From Murinocardiopsis flavida (lineage in GTDB: Bacteria > Actinomycetota > Actinomycetes > Streptosporangiales > Streptosporangiaceae), in assembly GCF_003014485.1 (NCBI RefSeq), contig NZ_PYGA01000027.1, positions 26,611 through 90,610 on the forward strand: 64,000 bases of DNA. Direction: 5' to 3'. The notes beneath the pieces are model-generated. The model made no database searches. It was given only the letters and a program-made list of their open reading frames with translations, and was not told where the DNA came from. Below are positions 53,373-61,882 of the stretch, one piece after another. Position 1 is the first letter of the stretch; the number at the start of each line of letters is the position of its first letter. Position numbers and translations under genes: made by a program.

Positions 53373-54671
53373 GTGACGAGCGACGAAAAGGTGATACTCG
53401 GTGCCGAAACGCCGCAGCAGCGACCCGCGCCGAACAGGGGCACGGCCGACCGGGGTCAGGCCGCACCCATGCTGTCGGGTGGTCCGCTCATGAGCCCGGG
53501 TCGCGCACGCCTGCGCCTGGCCCGCTGGCTGGAGTCGACCGTTGACGAACCGCCCCCGAGCTTCACCGAGGCGCCGCGCGCGCCCGACGACACCGCCGAG
53601 GCGTGGCAGGGCGTCTGCGACCGGTTCTCCCTCCAGGTGCTGGGGCTCGCCGAGCAGTTGCGCCCGGCCCTCGACCGGCTCGAGGACGACGAGCAGGACC
53701 CCGACCGCCTCCAGCGGCTCTACGAGATCGACCATGCCGTCACGCGCATGCGCCGCTCGGCGCGCGACCTCCGGGTCCTCGCCGACAGCAGGGACGAGGA
53801 GCTCGACGGGCACATCACCTCCCTGACGGACGTGATCCGCGTCGCCGAGTCGTCGATCGAGCATTACACGCGGGTCCAGGCCGGCACCGTGGCGCGGCTG
53901 GCGGTCGTGTCCTACGCCGCCGACGACGTCGCGTCGATCCTCGCGGCGCTCCTGGAGAACGCGACGGCCTACTCGCCGTCCACCGTGGTCGTCAGCGCGC
54001 ACCTGCTCGAATCCGGCGGGGTCATGTTCCGGATCGAGGACAGCGGGATCGGCCTGGAGGAACCGCGCCTGGCCCAGCTCAACGCGCGCCTCGCCGCCGA
54101 GATCCCGCCCGTCGACGAGCGCACCGGCAGGCGGACCGGTTTCCCCGTGGTGCACCGGCTCGCGCGCCGCCACGGCATCACCGTGCGGCTGACCCGCCGG
54201 TCGCCCGCCGGCGCCGGCCGCCCCGGCGGGACCACCGCGATGGTCACCCTGCCCCCGGGGCTGGTCTGCGAGGCCCCGAGCCAGGGCCCCGCCATCGGTC
54301 CGGCGCAGCCCGCCGCGGCGCCCCGCCCGGCGTCCCCGCCGCGCGCCCCGTCCCCCGCCCCTTCCGCGCAGCCGGCCGCGGCCGCGCCCACCGACCTGCT
54401 CGACGCCCTCACCCCGTCCGAGCCGCTGCCGGTCCGCGGCGGCGGCGAACCGCTCCCCCGCAGGGAGCGCAAGAGCCTGCGCGGCAGGGCGGACAGTACG
54501 GGTCCGGCCGGACAGGCCAGACCGCTCGCGCAACGCGAGTCCGACACGGCCGGCCGGTCGTTCGCCGATGACCTGGGCGCGTTCACCGCTCCCGGACCGG
54601 GGGCGTCCCGACCAGCGGGCGCCGCCGCGGGCGGAGACTCCCCGGCAGAACCGGAAGATGAGGTGCCGTGA
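53373..54671 (+). CDS. Conservon sensor-kinase-like protein (CvnA type)
   Basis: About 432 residues if GTG 53373 is used; GTG 53391, ATG 53470 or 53488 are alternatives and none has a clear ribosome site. The kinase-like core is DRLQRLYEIDHAVTRMRRSARDL (split here by the conserved His in EIDHAV), the ATP-binding N-box ASILAALLENATAYSPS, G1 FRIEDSGIGLEE and GFPVVHRLARRHGI. The last ~150 residues are Pro/Ala-rich. Unlike standard CvnA it has no membrane helix or extracellular sensor. It is the first gene of the conservon and overlaps cvnB by 1 nt. Confidence 0.82.
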   Translation: MTSDEKVILGAETPQQRPAPNRGTADRGQAAPMLSGGPLMSPGRARLRLARWLESTVDEPPPSFTEAPRAPDDTAEAWQGVCDRFSLQVLGLAEQLRPALDRLEDDEQDPDRLQRLYEIDHAVTRMRRSARDLRVLADSRDEELDGHITSLTDVIRVAESSIEHYTRVQAGTVARLAVVSYAADDVASILAALLENATAYSPSTVVVSAHLLESGGVMFRIEDSGIGLEEPRLAQLNARLAAEIPPVDERTGRRTGFPVVHRLARRHGITVRLTRRSPAGAGRPGGTTAMVTLPPGLVCEAPSQGPAIGPAQPAAAPRPASPPRAPSPAPSAQPAAAAPTDLLDALTPSEPLPVRGGGEPLPRRERKSLRGRADSTGPAGQARPLAQRESDTAGRSFADDLGAFTAPGPGASRPAGAAAGGDSPAEPEDEVP

Positions 54672-55105
54672 TGGCCGATGCCCCGGACGACCCCCAGCAG
54701 TTCGCCTGGCTCGTCGACGACTTCGCCGAGTCGACACCCGGTGTGGCGCACGCGCTGATCGTGTCCTCCGACGGCCTGCCGCTGATCGCGTCCGGAGAGA
54801 TGCCGTCGGACATGGCCGACCCCCTCTCCGCGATGACCAGCGGGCTGATCAGCCTCGGCCAGAACATCGCCCGCCAGGTCGGGGAGAGCGGGTGCGACCA
54901 GATCATGCTGAAGTTCCCCGCCGGGCACTTCCTCTTCATGGGCATCGGCAGCCTCGCCGGGCTGGCCGTACTCGTGCGGGAGGGCTCGAACCTCGGCGTG
55001 GTCGCGCATCAGATGAACCGGCTCGTGCAGAGCGTCGGCCACGTGCTCACACCGGAGCTGCGCGACGACCTCCGCGGCATGTCGGCCGACAGGAGCGCGT
55101 CGTGA
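54671..55105 (+). CDS. Roadblock/LC7 protein (CvnB)
   Basis: 144 residues. Roadblock fold: FAWLVDDFAESTPGVAHALIVSSDGLPL, IARQVGESGCDQIML, FLFMGIGSLAGLAVLV. In conservons CvnB resembles MglB and regulates the partner small GTPase CvnD. ATG 54671 overlaps the cvnA stop (TGATG) with GAGGTG ahead. Clear family assignment. Confidence 0.93.
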   Translation: MADAPDDPQQFAWLVDDFAESTPGVAHALIVSSDGLPLIASGEMPSDMADPLSAMTSGLISLGQNIARQVGESGCDQIMLKFPAGHFLFMGIGSLAGLAVLVREGSNLGVVAHQMNRLVQSVGHVLTPELRDDLRGMSADRSAS

Positions 55106-55136
55106 GCGCCGGGCGGCCCGACCCCGGAGGGCGCAC

Positions 55137-55481
55137 ATGAAGGGCAACCCGTGGGTGCGCCCCTACGTACTGACCAGCGGGCGGACCACGACCCGGCACC
55201 GCCTGTTCATGCACACCCTGGTCTCGGTCCCCGACTTCGATCCGGCGTTCGCCGACCGGCTGCCGCCGGAGGCGCGGTCGCTGTACGAACGGGCCGGCAC
55301 GACGGCCGAGTCGGTGGCGGAGCTGTCCGCGCACTGCGGGGTGTCGCTGGGTGTCACCCGGGTGCTGATCGGCGACATGGCCGCGCGCGGCCGGATGATC
55401 ATCAATCCGGACACGTACTCCTCCCCTTACGACGAACGCCTGCTGAGGAGGGTCATCCATGGGCTTAAAGAGTTCGCCTGA
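55137..55481 (+). CDS. DUF742 protein (CvnC)
   Basis: 114 residues with the DUF742 pattern: NPWVRPYVLTSGRT, LYERAGTTAESVAELSAHCG, GVTRVLIGDMAARG, and a C-terminal LLRRVIHGLKEFA. The winged-helix-like motif suggests DNA binding or protein contact. Its end overlaps the next start by 23 nt, so coupling is likely. Confidence 0.93.
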   Translation: MKGNPWVRPYVLTSGRTTTRHRLFMHTLVSVPDFDPAFADRLPPEARSLYERAGTTAESVAELSAHCGVSLGVTRVLIGDMAARGRMIINPDTYSSPYDERLLRRVIHGLKEFA

Positions 55482-56073
55482 CAGCCTTCCGCCGCACATG
55501 ACGTCCGCCAAGATCGTCGTCGCCGGCGGGTTCGGCGTCGGAAAGACGACCCTCGTGGGCTCGGTGTCGGAGATCCCGCCGGTCAACACCGAGGCGTGGA
55601 TGACGCAGGCCGCGAAGTCCGTCGACCCCGAGACGGGCGCAACCGGCAAGGCCACGACGACCGTCGCCATGGACTTCGGCCGGATCACGCTCGCCGAGGA
55701 CCTCGTGCTGTACCTGTTCGGGACGCCCGGGCAGGCGCGGTTCTGGCCGATGTGGGACGACCTCAGCCGGGGCGCGAGCGCCGCGGTGGTGCTGGTCGAC
55801 ACGCGGCGGCTCGACACCTCGTTCGCCGCGGTCAACTACTTCGAGAACGACTCCGACGTGCCGTTCATCGTGGCGGTCAACCTGTTCGACGGCGAGCAGA
55901 CCCACCGGTTGGCCGAGGTGCGCGACGCGCTCCAGCTCACAGCGGAGGTCCCGCTCGTGGCCTGCGACGCCCGCGACCGCGGCTCGGCCGTCGCGACGCT
56001 CACGGCGGCCCTCACCCACACGATGCGGCGCACGTCCGTAGGCACGACCCCCGGCGTACTCGCCACGCGGTGA
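55459..56073 (+). CDS. Small GTP-binding protein (CvnD)
   Basis: 204 residues. G1 is VVAGGFGVGKTTLVGSV, the switch region VAMDFGRITLAEDLVLYLFGTPGQ contains the DxxG-like G3, and the MglA-type loop lies at DDLSRGASAAVVLVDTRR. Asn-rich G4 reads IVAVNLFDG, a noncanonical NxxD. It is the switch GTPase of the conservon, responding to CvnB. Confidence 0.93.
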   Translation: MGLKSSPDSLPPHMTSAKIVVAGGFGVGKTTLVGSVSEIPPVNTEAWMTQAAKSVDPETGATGKATTTVAMDFGRITLAEDLVLYLFGTPGQARFWPMWDDLSRGASAAVVLVDTRRLDTSFAAVNYFENDSDVPFIVAVNLFDGEQTHRLAEVRDALQLTAEVPLVACDARDRGSAVATLTAALTHTMRRTSVGTTPGVLATR

Positions 56074-56137
56074 CCCCCGCCCGCGCGCGCCCGACGGGCC
56101 GCGCGCGGCCCCCACCCCGCAGAGGAGACAAGCAGCG

Positions 56138-57385
56138 ATGCGCAGAATCCTGATCGTCGGCGCCGGGCAGGCCGGGCTCCAGCTCGCGTTGAGCCTCCTC
56201 GCTGAGGGCTACGCCGTGACCGTCATGTCGGCGCGCACCCCCGAGGAGATCCGCGCGGGCCGGATCATGTCGACGCAGTGCATGTTCGGGCCGAGCCTCC
56301 AGATCGAGCGCGAGCGCGGCCTGAACCTGTGGGAGGAGCAGGCGCCGAAGATCGTGGCCCAGCGGCTCACCCTGGCCGACCCGCCCGGCACCGCGGCGTT
56401 CGGGTTCGTCGGCCGGTGGGACGCCTACGCCCAGTCGGTCGACCAGCGGGTCAAGATGGCGGGCTGGCTGGAGCTGTTCGAGTCGCGGGGCGGCGAGGTG
56501 GTCTACCACGGCGTCATGACCTCCGACCTGGAGGGCCTGTCCGCGATGTACGACCTGACCATCATCGCGGCGGGAAAGGGCGACCTGGTCGAGCTGTTCG
56601 ACCGCGACGACGCGCGGTCGCCCTACGACCGGCCGCAGCGGGCGCTGTCGTGCGTCTACCTGCACGGCGACACGCTCATGCCCGAGTACCCCGAGCCGCA
56701 CGTGCGCATCACCGCGTTCCCCGGTGTCGGCGAGCTGATCTTCATGCCGGGCTACACGAACACGGGCCCCTGCGGGATCCTGCTGTGGGAGGCGGTCCCC
56801 GGCGGGCCGCTCGACTGCTGGGACGACAAGCCCTCGCCCGAGGAGCACCGCGACCGCACCCTCGACCTGATGCGCAGCTACGCGCCGTGGGAGTACGAGC
56901 GGTGGGTCGACTCCGAGCCGACCGACGGGCGGTGCACGCTCTACGGCGGCTACGCCCCGGTGGTGCGGCGCCCGGTGGGCCGCCTGTCCGCGTCGTCCCA
57001 CGTGCTCGGCATGGCCGACGTGGTCGTCGCCAACGACCCGGTCACCGGCCAGGGCTCGAACAACGCGGCCCGGTCCGCCGACGTGTACTTCCGCTCGATC
57101 CTGGAGCGGGGCGAGAAGCCGTTCGACCCCGAGTGGATGCAGCGGACCTTCGACGCCTACTGGGACTTCGCCCAGCACGTCTGCGCCTACACCAACATGA
57201 TGCTGGGGCCGCTGCCGGAGCACGTGCAGGGCATCCTCGCCACCGCGGCGCACAACCCCGCGGTCGCCTACCGCTTCGCGAAGGGTTACACCGACCCCAG
57301 CGACTTCCGGCACTGGCTCATGGACCCGGAGAAGGCCGAGGCGTTCCTCGCCTCGGTCGCCGACCAGTCCACCGCCGCGCCGTAG
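56138..57385 (+). CDS. StyA-type FAD monooxygenase (styrene/indole monooxygenase family)
   Basis: 415 residues. N-terminal dinucleotide motif ILIVGAGQAGLQLALSLLAEG; StyA-like IRAGRIMSTQCMFGPSLQ; FAD ribityl-site motif MADVVVANDPVTGQGSNNAA. StyA-family enzymes epoxidise styrene or oxidise indole using FADH2 from a separate reductase; no StyB-like reductase is here. It follows the conservon with a 64-nt gap on the same strand, taking the place where some Streptomyces conservons carry a cytochrome P450. The substrate is unknown. AGAGGAG lies just before ATG 56138. Confidence 0.88.
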   Translation: MRRILIVGAGQAGLQLALSLLAEGYAVTVMSARTPEEIRAGRIMSTQCMFGPSLQIERERGLNLWEEQAPKIVAQRLTLADPPGTAAFGFVGRWDAYAQSVDQRVKMAGWLELFESRGGEVVYHGVMTSDLEGLSAMYDLTIIAAGKGDLVELFDRDDARSPYDRPQRALSCVYLHGDTLMPEYPEPHVRITAFPGVGELIFMPGYTNTGPCGILLWEAVPGGPLDCWDDKPSPEEHRDRTLDLMRSYAPWEYERWVDSEPTDGRCTLYGGYAPVVRRPVGRLSASSHVLGMADVVVANDPVTGQGSNNAARSADVYFRSILERGEKPFDPEWMQRTFDAYWDFAQHVCAYTNMMLGPLPEHVQGILATAAHNPAVAYRFAKGYTDPSDFRHWLMDPEKAEAFLASVADQSTAAP

Positions 57386-57387
57386 CG

Positions 57388-57424
57388 GCGCTGCTCCGCG
57401 GGCACGCCGCCCGCGGAGCAGCGC
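57388..57424. terminator. Terminator of the conservon operon
   Basis: Perfect 16-bp stem (57388-57403 and 57409-57424), 5-nt loop, 3 nt after the StyA-type stop and before the convergent DUF2848 gene. Confidence 0.85.
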
Positions 57425-57458
57425 GGTGCGCAGCGGGCGGCGCGAGCGGCGTCGGCCG

Positions 57459-58151
57459 TCAGCCGATCGGTTCGGGGAGCCGCTCGACCGTGTAGTCGAG
57501 CCGCAGCACCGCGCCCGTCGCCGGATCGGCCATTTCGACCCGCCACGCCGACGCGAACTGGTCGACGTTCTCGCGCATGGGGATGGTCCCCGAGAGCAGG
57601 ACGGTCCCCGGTGTGAGGAGGCCCCGCTCGCGCAGCACCTCGACCCAGTAGGCGGGTGTCAGCAGTTCGGCGAGCGTGCCGCGCTGGATCTCGGTCTCGG
57701 CGCCGTCCGCGCCGACCCATGCGGTCAGGGTGATCTCGTCGAGCCGGTCGGCGACGTCGGCGAGCCGCCATGCCCGGCGTCCGATGACGTCCGGCGCCGC
57801 GTTCTTGGACCAGGCGACCCCGTGCACCTCCAACGCGCGGTCGGTGTGGTCGCAGGCGACCGTCAGCAGCAGGTCCTCGGGGCGGTCCCCCGCGACGACG
57901 AGCGCCCACTCGGCCTCGCCCGAGGTGCGGGCGTGCGGGGCGTGCACCCGGCCGGTCTGGCGCGCCAGGTAGGGCGAGACCGGGTACAGGGCGGGGGTCT
58001 GCTCGGGCGCGGGGACGCCGAGCGCGGCCAGTTCCTCGACGTGCGCGCGGACGTCGTCCTGGCTCCGGCCCGCGTAACCGGCGTTGAGCAGGGCCGTCAC
58101 ATCGGTGGTGACCGTCTCGCCATCCGGAAGCTCAAGTTTCAGGGACGTCAA
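57459..58151 (-). CDS. DUF2848 family protein
   Basis: 230 residues from TTG 58151, preceded by GGGAGG at 58158-58163; no ATG or GTG lies nearby in frame. DUF2848 features: LYPVSPYLARQT, EAEWALVVAGDRPEDLLLTVACDHTDR split by a short loop, VHGVAWSKNAAPDVIGRRAW and LSGTIPMRE. The fold resembles fumarylacetoacetate hydrolases. Proven reactions are lacking. It is divergent from the MHS transporter; likely one regulon. Confidence 0.82.
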   Translation of the reverse strand: MTSLKLELPDGETVTTDVTALLNAGYAGRSQDDVRAHVEELAALGVPAPEQTPALYPVSPYLARQTGRVHAPHARTSGEAEWALVVAGDRPEDLLLTVACDHTDRALEVHGVAWSKNAAPDVIGRRAWRLADVADRLDEITLTAWVGADGAETEIQRGTLAELLTPAYWVEVLRERGLLTPGTVLLSGTIPMRENVDQFASAWRVEMADPATGAVLRLDYTVERLPEPIG

Positions 58152-58170
58152 ATCTTTCCTCCCGAGTTGC

Positions 58171-58199
58171 GCATACCGTTTGTATACGATCAGTATAAG
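58171..58199. promoter_or_regulatory. GntR-type half-sites in the DUF2848/transporter promoter
   Basis: GCATAC (58171-58176) and GTATAC (58182-58187) form a near-perfect inverted pair, followed by a further GTATA at 58193-58197. The GCATAC half-site recurs at 60406-60430 next to the GntR gene. Confidence 0.5.
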
Positions 58200-58235
58200 C
58201 ACGAGACGCAGTTCACTGAATCGAGGTGAGGGACC

Positions 58236-59573
58236 ATGGCAGTCCACGGCGGCCCTGCGGCCCCAAGCAGCAACATCGGGCGCGGCGCGGTGGTGCGGGC
58301 GTTCTTCGCCAGCCTGTCCGGGACCGCTCTGGAGTGGTACGACTTCGCGATCTACTCGGTCGCCTCCGCCGTCGTCCTCGGCCCCCTGTTCTTCCCCAGC
58401 CACGACCCGCTCGCGGGTACGATGCTGGCGTTCTCCACCTACGCCGTCGGCTACATCGCCCGCCCGCTGGGCGGCATCGTGTTCGGGCGGCTCGGCGACC
58501 GCATCGGCCGCAAGAAGGTCCTCGTCAGCACGCTCGTGCTGATCGGCGTGGCCACCTTCCTCATCGGCCTGCTGCCCACCCACGCGTCCATCGGCCCCAC
58601 CGCCGCCGTGCTGCTGGTCGTCCTGCGCTTCGCCCAGGGGGTCGGTGTCGGCGGCGAATGGGGCGGCGCCGTCCTGCTGTCCAGCGAGTTCGGCGACCCG
58701 CGCAAACGCGGGTTCTACGCCTCCGCCGCGCAGATCGGCCCGCCCGCCGGCAACCTCATGGCGAACGGGGTGCTCGCCTACCTGGGCCTGGTGCTCTCCG
58801 AGGAGCAGTTCCTCGACTGGGGATGGCGGGTCGCGTTCCTGCTGTCCGGCGTGCTCGTCCTGTTCGGCCTGTGGATCCGCGCGAAGCTGGAGGAGACCCC
58901 CGTCTTCAAGGCCATCGAGGCCGAGGGCGCGCGGCCGTCGGCCCCCGTCCGCGAGGTCCTCACCCAGCAGACCCGGCCGCTCATCGCCGCCATCCTGAGC
59001 CGGGTCGCGCCCGACGTCGTCTACGCGATGTTCACCGTCTTCGTCATCACCTACGCCACCCAGGTACTGGACCTGCCGACCGGGACGGTGCTCAGCGCGG
59101 TCCTGATCGGCTCCGCGTTCCAGGTCGCGCTGATCCCGCTGGCGGGCTGGCTGTCCGACCGGGTCAACCGCAGGCTGCTGTACGGCATCGGGGCGGTGGG
59201 CGCCGCTGTGTGGTCGTGCGTCTTCTTCCCGCTGATCGGCTCCGGGTCGTTCGCGATCCTCGCCGTCGGCGTCTCCGTCGGCCTGCTGGCCCACTCGGTG
59301 ATGTACGGGCCGCAGGCGGCGTTCGTCGCCGAGCAGTTCCACCCCCGGCTGCGCAGCACCGGCAGCTCACTCGCCTACACCCTCGCCGGGATGATCGGCG
59401 GCGCCGTTGCCCCGCTGCTGTTCACCTACCTGCTCGCCACGTTCGACAGCTGGGTGCCCCTCGCCGGGTACATCTGCTTCACGGTGCTGGTGACACTCGC
59501 CGGCCTGCTCCTCGGGCGCGACCCCGCCTACCACGAGGACGAGGAGATCGGTTCCGCGACGGCGGCCCGCTGA
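58236..59573 (+). CDS. MHS-family metabolite:H+ symporter
   Basis: 445 residues with twelve predicted helices. The MHS signature ALEWYDFAIYS is near the start and the MFS loop GRLGDRIGRKKVL follows helix 2; a second loop is AGWLSDRVNRRLLYG. The family carries organic acids such as shikimate, alpha-ketoglutarate, proline/betaine and proton-coupled carboxylates. The substrate is unknown; neighbours suggest a carboxylate or amide compound handled by the DUF2848 and nitrilase-like proteins. GGTGAGGGACC precedes ATG 58236. Confidence 0.9.
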   Translation: MAVHGGPAAPSSNIGRGAVVRAFFASLSGTALEWYDFAIYSVASAVVLGPLFFPSHDPLAGTMLAFSTYAVGYIARPLGGIVFGRLGDRIGRKKVLVSTLVLIGVATFLIGLLPTHASIGPTAAVLLVVLRFAQGVGVGGEWGGAVLLSSEFGDPRKRGFYASAAQIGPPAGNLMANGVLAYLGLVLSEEQFLDWGWRVAFLLSGVLVLFGLWIRAKLEETPVFKAIEAEGARPSAPVREVLTQQTRPLIAAILSRVAPDVVYAMFTVFVITYATQVLDLPTGTVLSAVLIGSAFQVALIPLAGWLSDRVNRRLLYGIGAVGAAVWSCVFFPLIGSGSFAILAVGVSVGLLAHSVMYGPQAAFVAEQFHPRLRSTGSSLAYTLAGMIGGAVAPLLFTYLLATFDSWVPLAGYICFTVLVTLAGLLLGRDPAYHEDEEIGSATAAR

Positions 59574-59749
59574 CCATGGCAGAGCCGCGCTGCCGGCCGA
59601 GCGGGGCGGGTGCCCCGCCCGGGCGGCAGCGTGCGCCGGACGTCCCGCCCCAGCGCGGGCCTTCAACGGGCACGGCGGCGACGGGCATCCCGTTCCGGCG
59701 AGCGCCTTCGTCGGTCGCTCCGGCGCCGGGTCGGCGGCCGGGCCGGCCG

Positions 59750-60373
59750 TCACGTGTCCTGGAGGACCTTCAGGGTCGCGGCGAGGTGGGCGTCGATCGC
59801 GGCGTCGGCGGCCGCGACGTCACCGGCCTCCAGCGCGGTGAGGATCGCCCGGTGCTCGGTGAGCACCGACGAGGAGCGGTCCGTGGTCGCGAACATCGCC
59901 ACCAGGCCCGCGCGCACCTGGCGTTCGCGCAGACCGTCGTAGAACTTGATCAGCAGCGTGTTCCGCGTGGCGGCGATCAGCTCCGAGTGGAACCTGTGGT
60001 CCCAGTCGATGAACGCGCGGACCTGCTCGGGGTCGGCGAGCGCGGTCTGGTGCTCCAGGGCATCGCGCATGGGGCCCACCGGGGCGTCCCCTGCGAGGAG
60101 CGTCTTGTGCGCTGCGTGGCGCTCCGCCATCCCCCGCAGCTCCATCAGCTCGCTCAGCTCACGCCCCGTCACCGGGGCGATGTAGGCGCCGCGCTTGGGG
60201 ATGAGCTGCACGAGCTCCTCGGCGGCGAGCCGGAACAGCGCCTCGCGAACGGGGGTGCGCGACACACCGATCCGGTCGGCGACCTCCTGCTCGTTGATGA
60301 ACCGCCCCTGGTGCTGCGGGGAGGCGATGTAGGACTCCTTGAGGAACTCGTACACACGGTCCCTGCCCGACAC
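59750..60373 (-). CDS. GntR-family regulator, FCD domain
   Basis: 207 residues from GTG 60373; TTG 60379 is an alternative. The N-terminal winged helix reads INEQEVADRIGVSRTPVREA with LAAEELVQLIPKRGAYIAPV; the C-terminal FCD ligand domain shows the metal ligands in DWDHRFHSELI and the LTEHRAIL segment. It likely represses itself and the DUF2848/transporter pair, releasing on a carboxylate ligand. Its own promoter holds GCATAC half-sites. Confidence 0.9.
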   Translation of the reverse strand: MSGRDRVYEFLKESYIASPQHQGRFINEQEVADRIGVSRTPVREALFRLAAEELVQLIPKRGAYIAPVTGRELSELMELRGMAERHAAHKTLLAGDAPVGPMRDALEHQTALADPEQVRAFIDWDHRFHSELIAATRNTLLIKFYDGLRERQVRAGLVAMFATTDRSSSVLTEHRAILTALEAGDVAAADAAIDAHLAATLKVLQDT

Positions 60374-60405
60374 TGCCAAAGCCCCACCTTCGATGTACAC
60401 CAGTT

Positions 60406-60430
60406 GTATGCACGGCTTCCGACAGCATAC
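60406..60430. promoter_or_regulatory. GntR-type half-site pair at the regulator promoter
   Basis: GTATGC (60406-60411) and GCATAC (60425-60430), a perfect inverted pair 13 nt apart, 33-57 nt upstream of the regulator start. The half-site matches that at 58171. Confidence 0.5.
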
Positions 60431-60560
60431 CGCCGCAGACTCCCCCACCCCCGGCACCGCCGGACGCCGCAGGGCGCCCCGAGGCCCGCCCGGGACACCG
60501 GACCCACCACCGAGGACGCGAGACGCGAGGACGCGGAAGCGCGAGAACACAGGAACGCAA

Positions 60561-60632
60561 GGACGCAAGGACGCAAGGACGCAAGGACGCAAGGACGCAA
60601 GGACGCAAGGACGCAAGGACGCAAGGACGCAA
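60561..60632. repeat. Nine perfect tandem copies of an 8-bp unit
   Basis: GGACGCAA repeated nine times without error, flanked on the left (60511-60560) by a degenerate version (GAGGACGCG, GAGAACACA, GGAACGCAA) and on the right by one altered copy. The unit is not a multiple of three and no gene spans it. Confidence 0.95.
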
Positions 60633-60648
60633 GGACGACAGCAGGCTA

Positions 60649-60712
60649 CCGTCGCGGTTGCGAAGCACCCGGCGGTACGAAGCACCACGCTGGAGTTTCC
60701 CCACCAGACCCC
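60649..60712 (+). repeat. Dispersed 64-bp repeat, copy B
   Basis: Same orientation as copy A (47992-48055) and colinear over 64 nt with roughly a dozen mismatches. It begins 17 nt after the 8-bp array. Confidence 0.7.
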
Positions 60713-60841
60713 AGCCCGCATACCCGCAGCAGTCCTGCCGGGGAACGGGGACCTGAGCACACGCCCACAACGCACCACCGGCAGCCGGCAGCCGGCGGCC
60801 GACAGGCCCGGCAACGCAAGCAAGGAAGAAGGGACGACCCC

Positions 60842-61633
60842 ATGCGTATCGCACTGTGCCAGCTCGCAGCCACAGCGGACCCGGCGACAAACCTTGAGCT
60901 GATCCGCGACGCAGCCAAGCAGGCCGCCGACGCCGGAGCCCGGATCGCCGTGTTCCCCGAAGCGGCCATGGCGCACTTCGGCACCGACCTGGCGGCCGTC
61001 GCCGAACCCGACGACGGGCCATGGGCATCCGCCGTCCGCGCGATAGCCGACGACCTCGCCATCACCGTCATCGCCGGGATGTTCACCCCGGCCGACCAGG
61101 GCCGCGTGCGCAACGTCCTCCTCGCAACGGGCGGCGGAGCGGCGGCGACCTACCAGAAGATCCACGTCTACGACGCGTTCGGGCACCGCGAGTCCGACAC
61201 CGTCGACCCCGGGGAGACCCTGGTCCACATCGAACTGGACGGCATCAGGTTCGGCCTCGCCACCTGCTACGACGTCCGCTTCCCCGAACTGTTCCGCGCC
61301 CTTGCGCGCGACGGCGCCGACGCCGTGATCCTCTGCGCCGCGTGGGGAGCGGGGCCCGGCAAGCTCGCCCAGTGGGAGCTGCTCACCCGCGCCCGCGCGC
61401 TCGACTCCACGTCCTGGATCCTCGCCTGCGACCAGGCCGACCCCGCGACGATCGGCGTGGACGTCGACGGCCCGGCGCCGCGCGGCATCGGGCACAGCGC
61501 GGTGATCGCCCCGGACGGGACGGTGGCCGACTCCCTGGAGGCGGCGCCCGGCGTCCTGATCGCGGACATCGACCCCGGCCGGGTCGAAACGGTCCGCCGC
61601 AGCATCCCCGTCCTCGCCAACGCCCGCCTCTGA
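60842..61633 (+). CDS. Carbon-nitrogen hydrolase (nitrilase superfamily)
   Basis: 263 residues. The catalytic Glu-Lys-Cys triad is in place: FPEAAM (Glu40), YQKIHVYD (Lys106) and CYDVRFPEL (Cys142). The sequence fits the omega-amidase/deaminated glutathione amidase branch of the nitrilase family, which hydrolyses amides in the cytosol. ATG 60842 has GGAAGAAGGG upstream. Divergent from the GntR gene, it may join that regulon. The substrate is not predictable. Confidence 0.92.
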   Translation: MRIALCQLAATADPATNLELIRDAAKQAADAGARIAVFPEAAMAHFGTDLAAVAEPDDGPWASAVRAIADDLAITVIAGMFTPADQGRVRNVLLATGGGAAATYQKIHVYDAFGHRESDTVDPGETLVHIELDGIRFGLATCYDVRFPELFRALARDGADAVILCAAWGAGPGKLAQWELLTRARALDSTSWILACDQADPATIGVDVDGPAPRGIGHSAVIAPDGTVADSLEAAPGVLIADIDPGRVETVRRSIPVLANARL

Positions 61634-61882
61634 ACCGCCCCTTCTGCCCACCCTCCGCCGCAGTGGGCGGCGGCCCCGGCTGGCGACCGGTGGACGACCC
61701 GGTGGGCGTTCCAGCCGGCAACCCGCCACTGCCCCGGTGGGCGGTCCGGCGTGTGCCCCGCGGGACCGGCTCGACCGCCACGAGCGGTCGGCCCGGTCCC
61801 GAGCCTGCACCCGCGGAGTCCGTCATCCGGTCCCGGACCCGCACCCGCAAAGTCCGTCGCACGGCACCGCTAGAGTCCCCGC

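Larger units (their letters stand above)
60374..60841. other. 468-bp divergent region with two repeat types
   Basis: Between the GntR gene and the nitrilase-like gene. From left to right: GntR-type half-sites, a degenerate then perfect 8-bp repeat array and dispersed repeat copy B. GAAGGGACG before the nitrilase start is the ribosome site. No gene seen. Confidence 0.6.

Noticed and set aside
60169..60640. Peptide repeats such as RPCVLASL as a possible repeat protein.
   Set aside because: The DNA unit is 8 bp, so the peptide period comes from reading three frames in turn. It lies in a promoter region with no start signal.
58226..61633. One very long open frame spanning the transporter, the intergenic region and the nitrilase gene.
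   Set aside because: Only its last 263 codons have a recognisable domain. The rest is an out-of-frame reading of the transporter and of the opposite-strand regulator, and the repeat array is read as low-complexity peptide.
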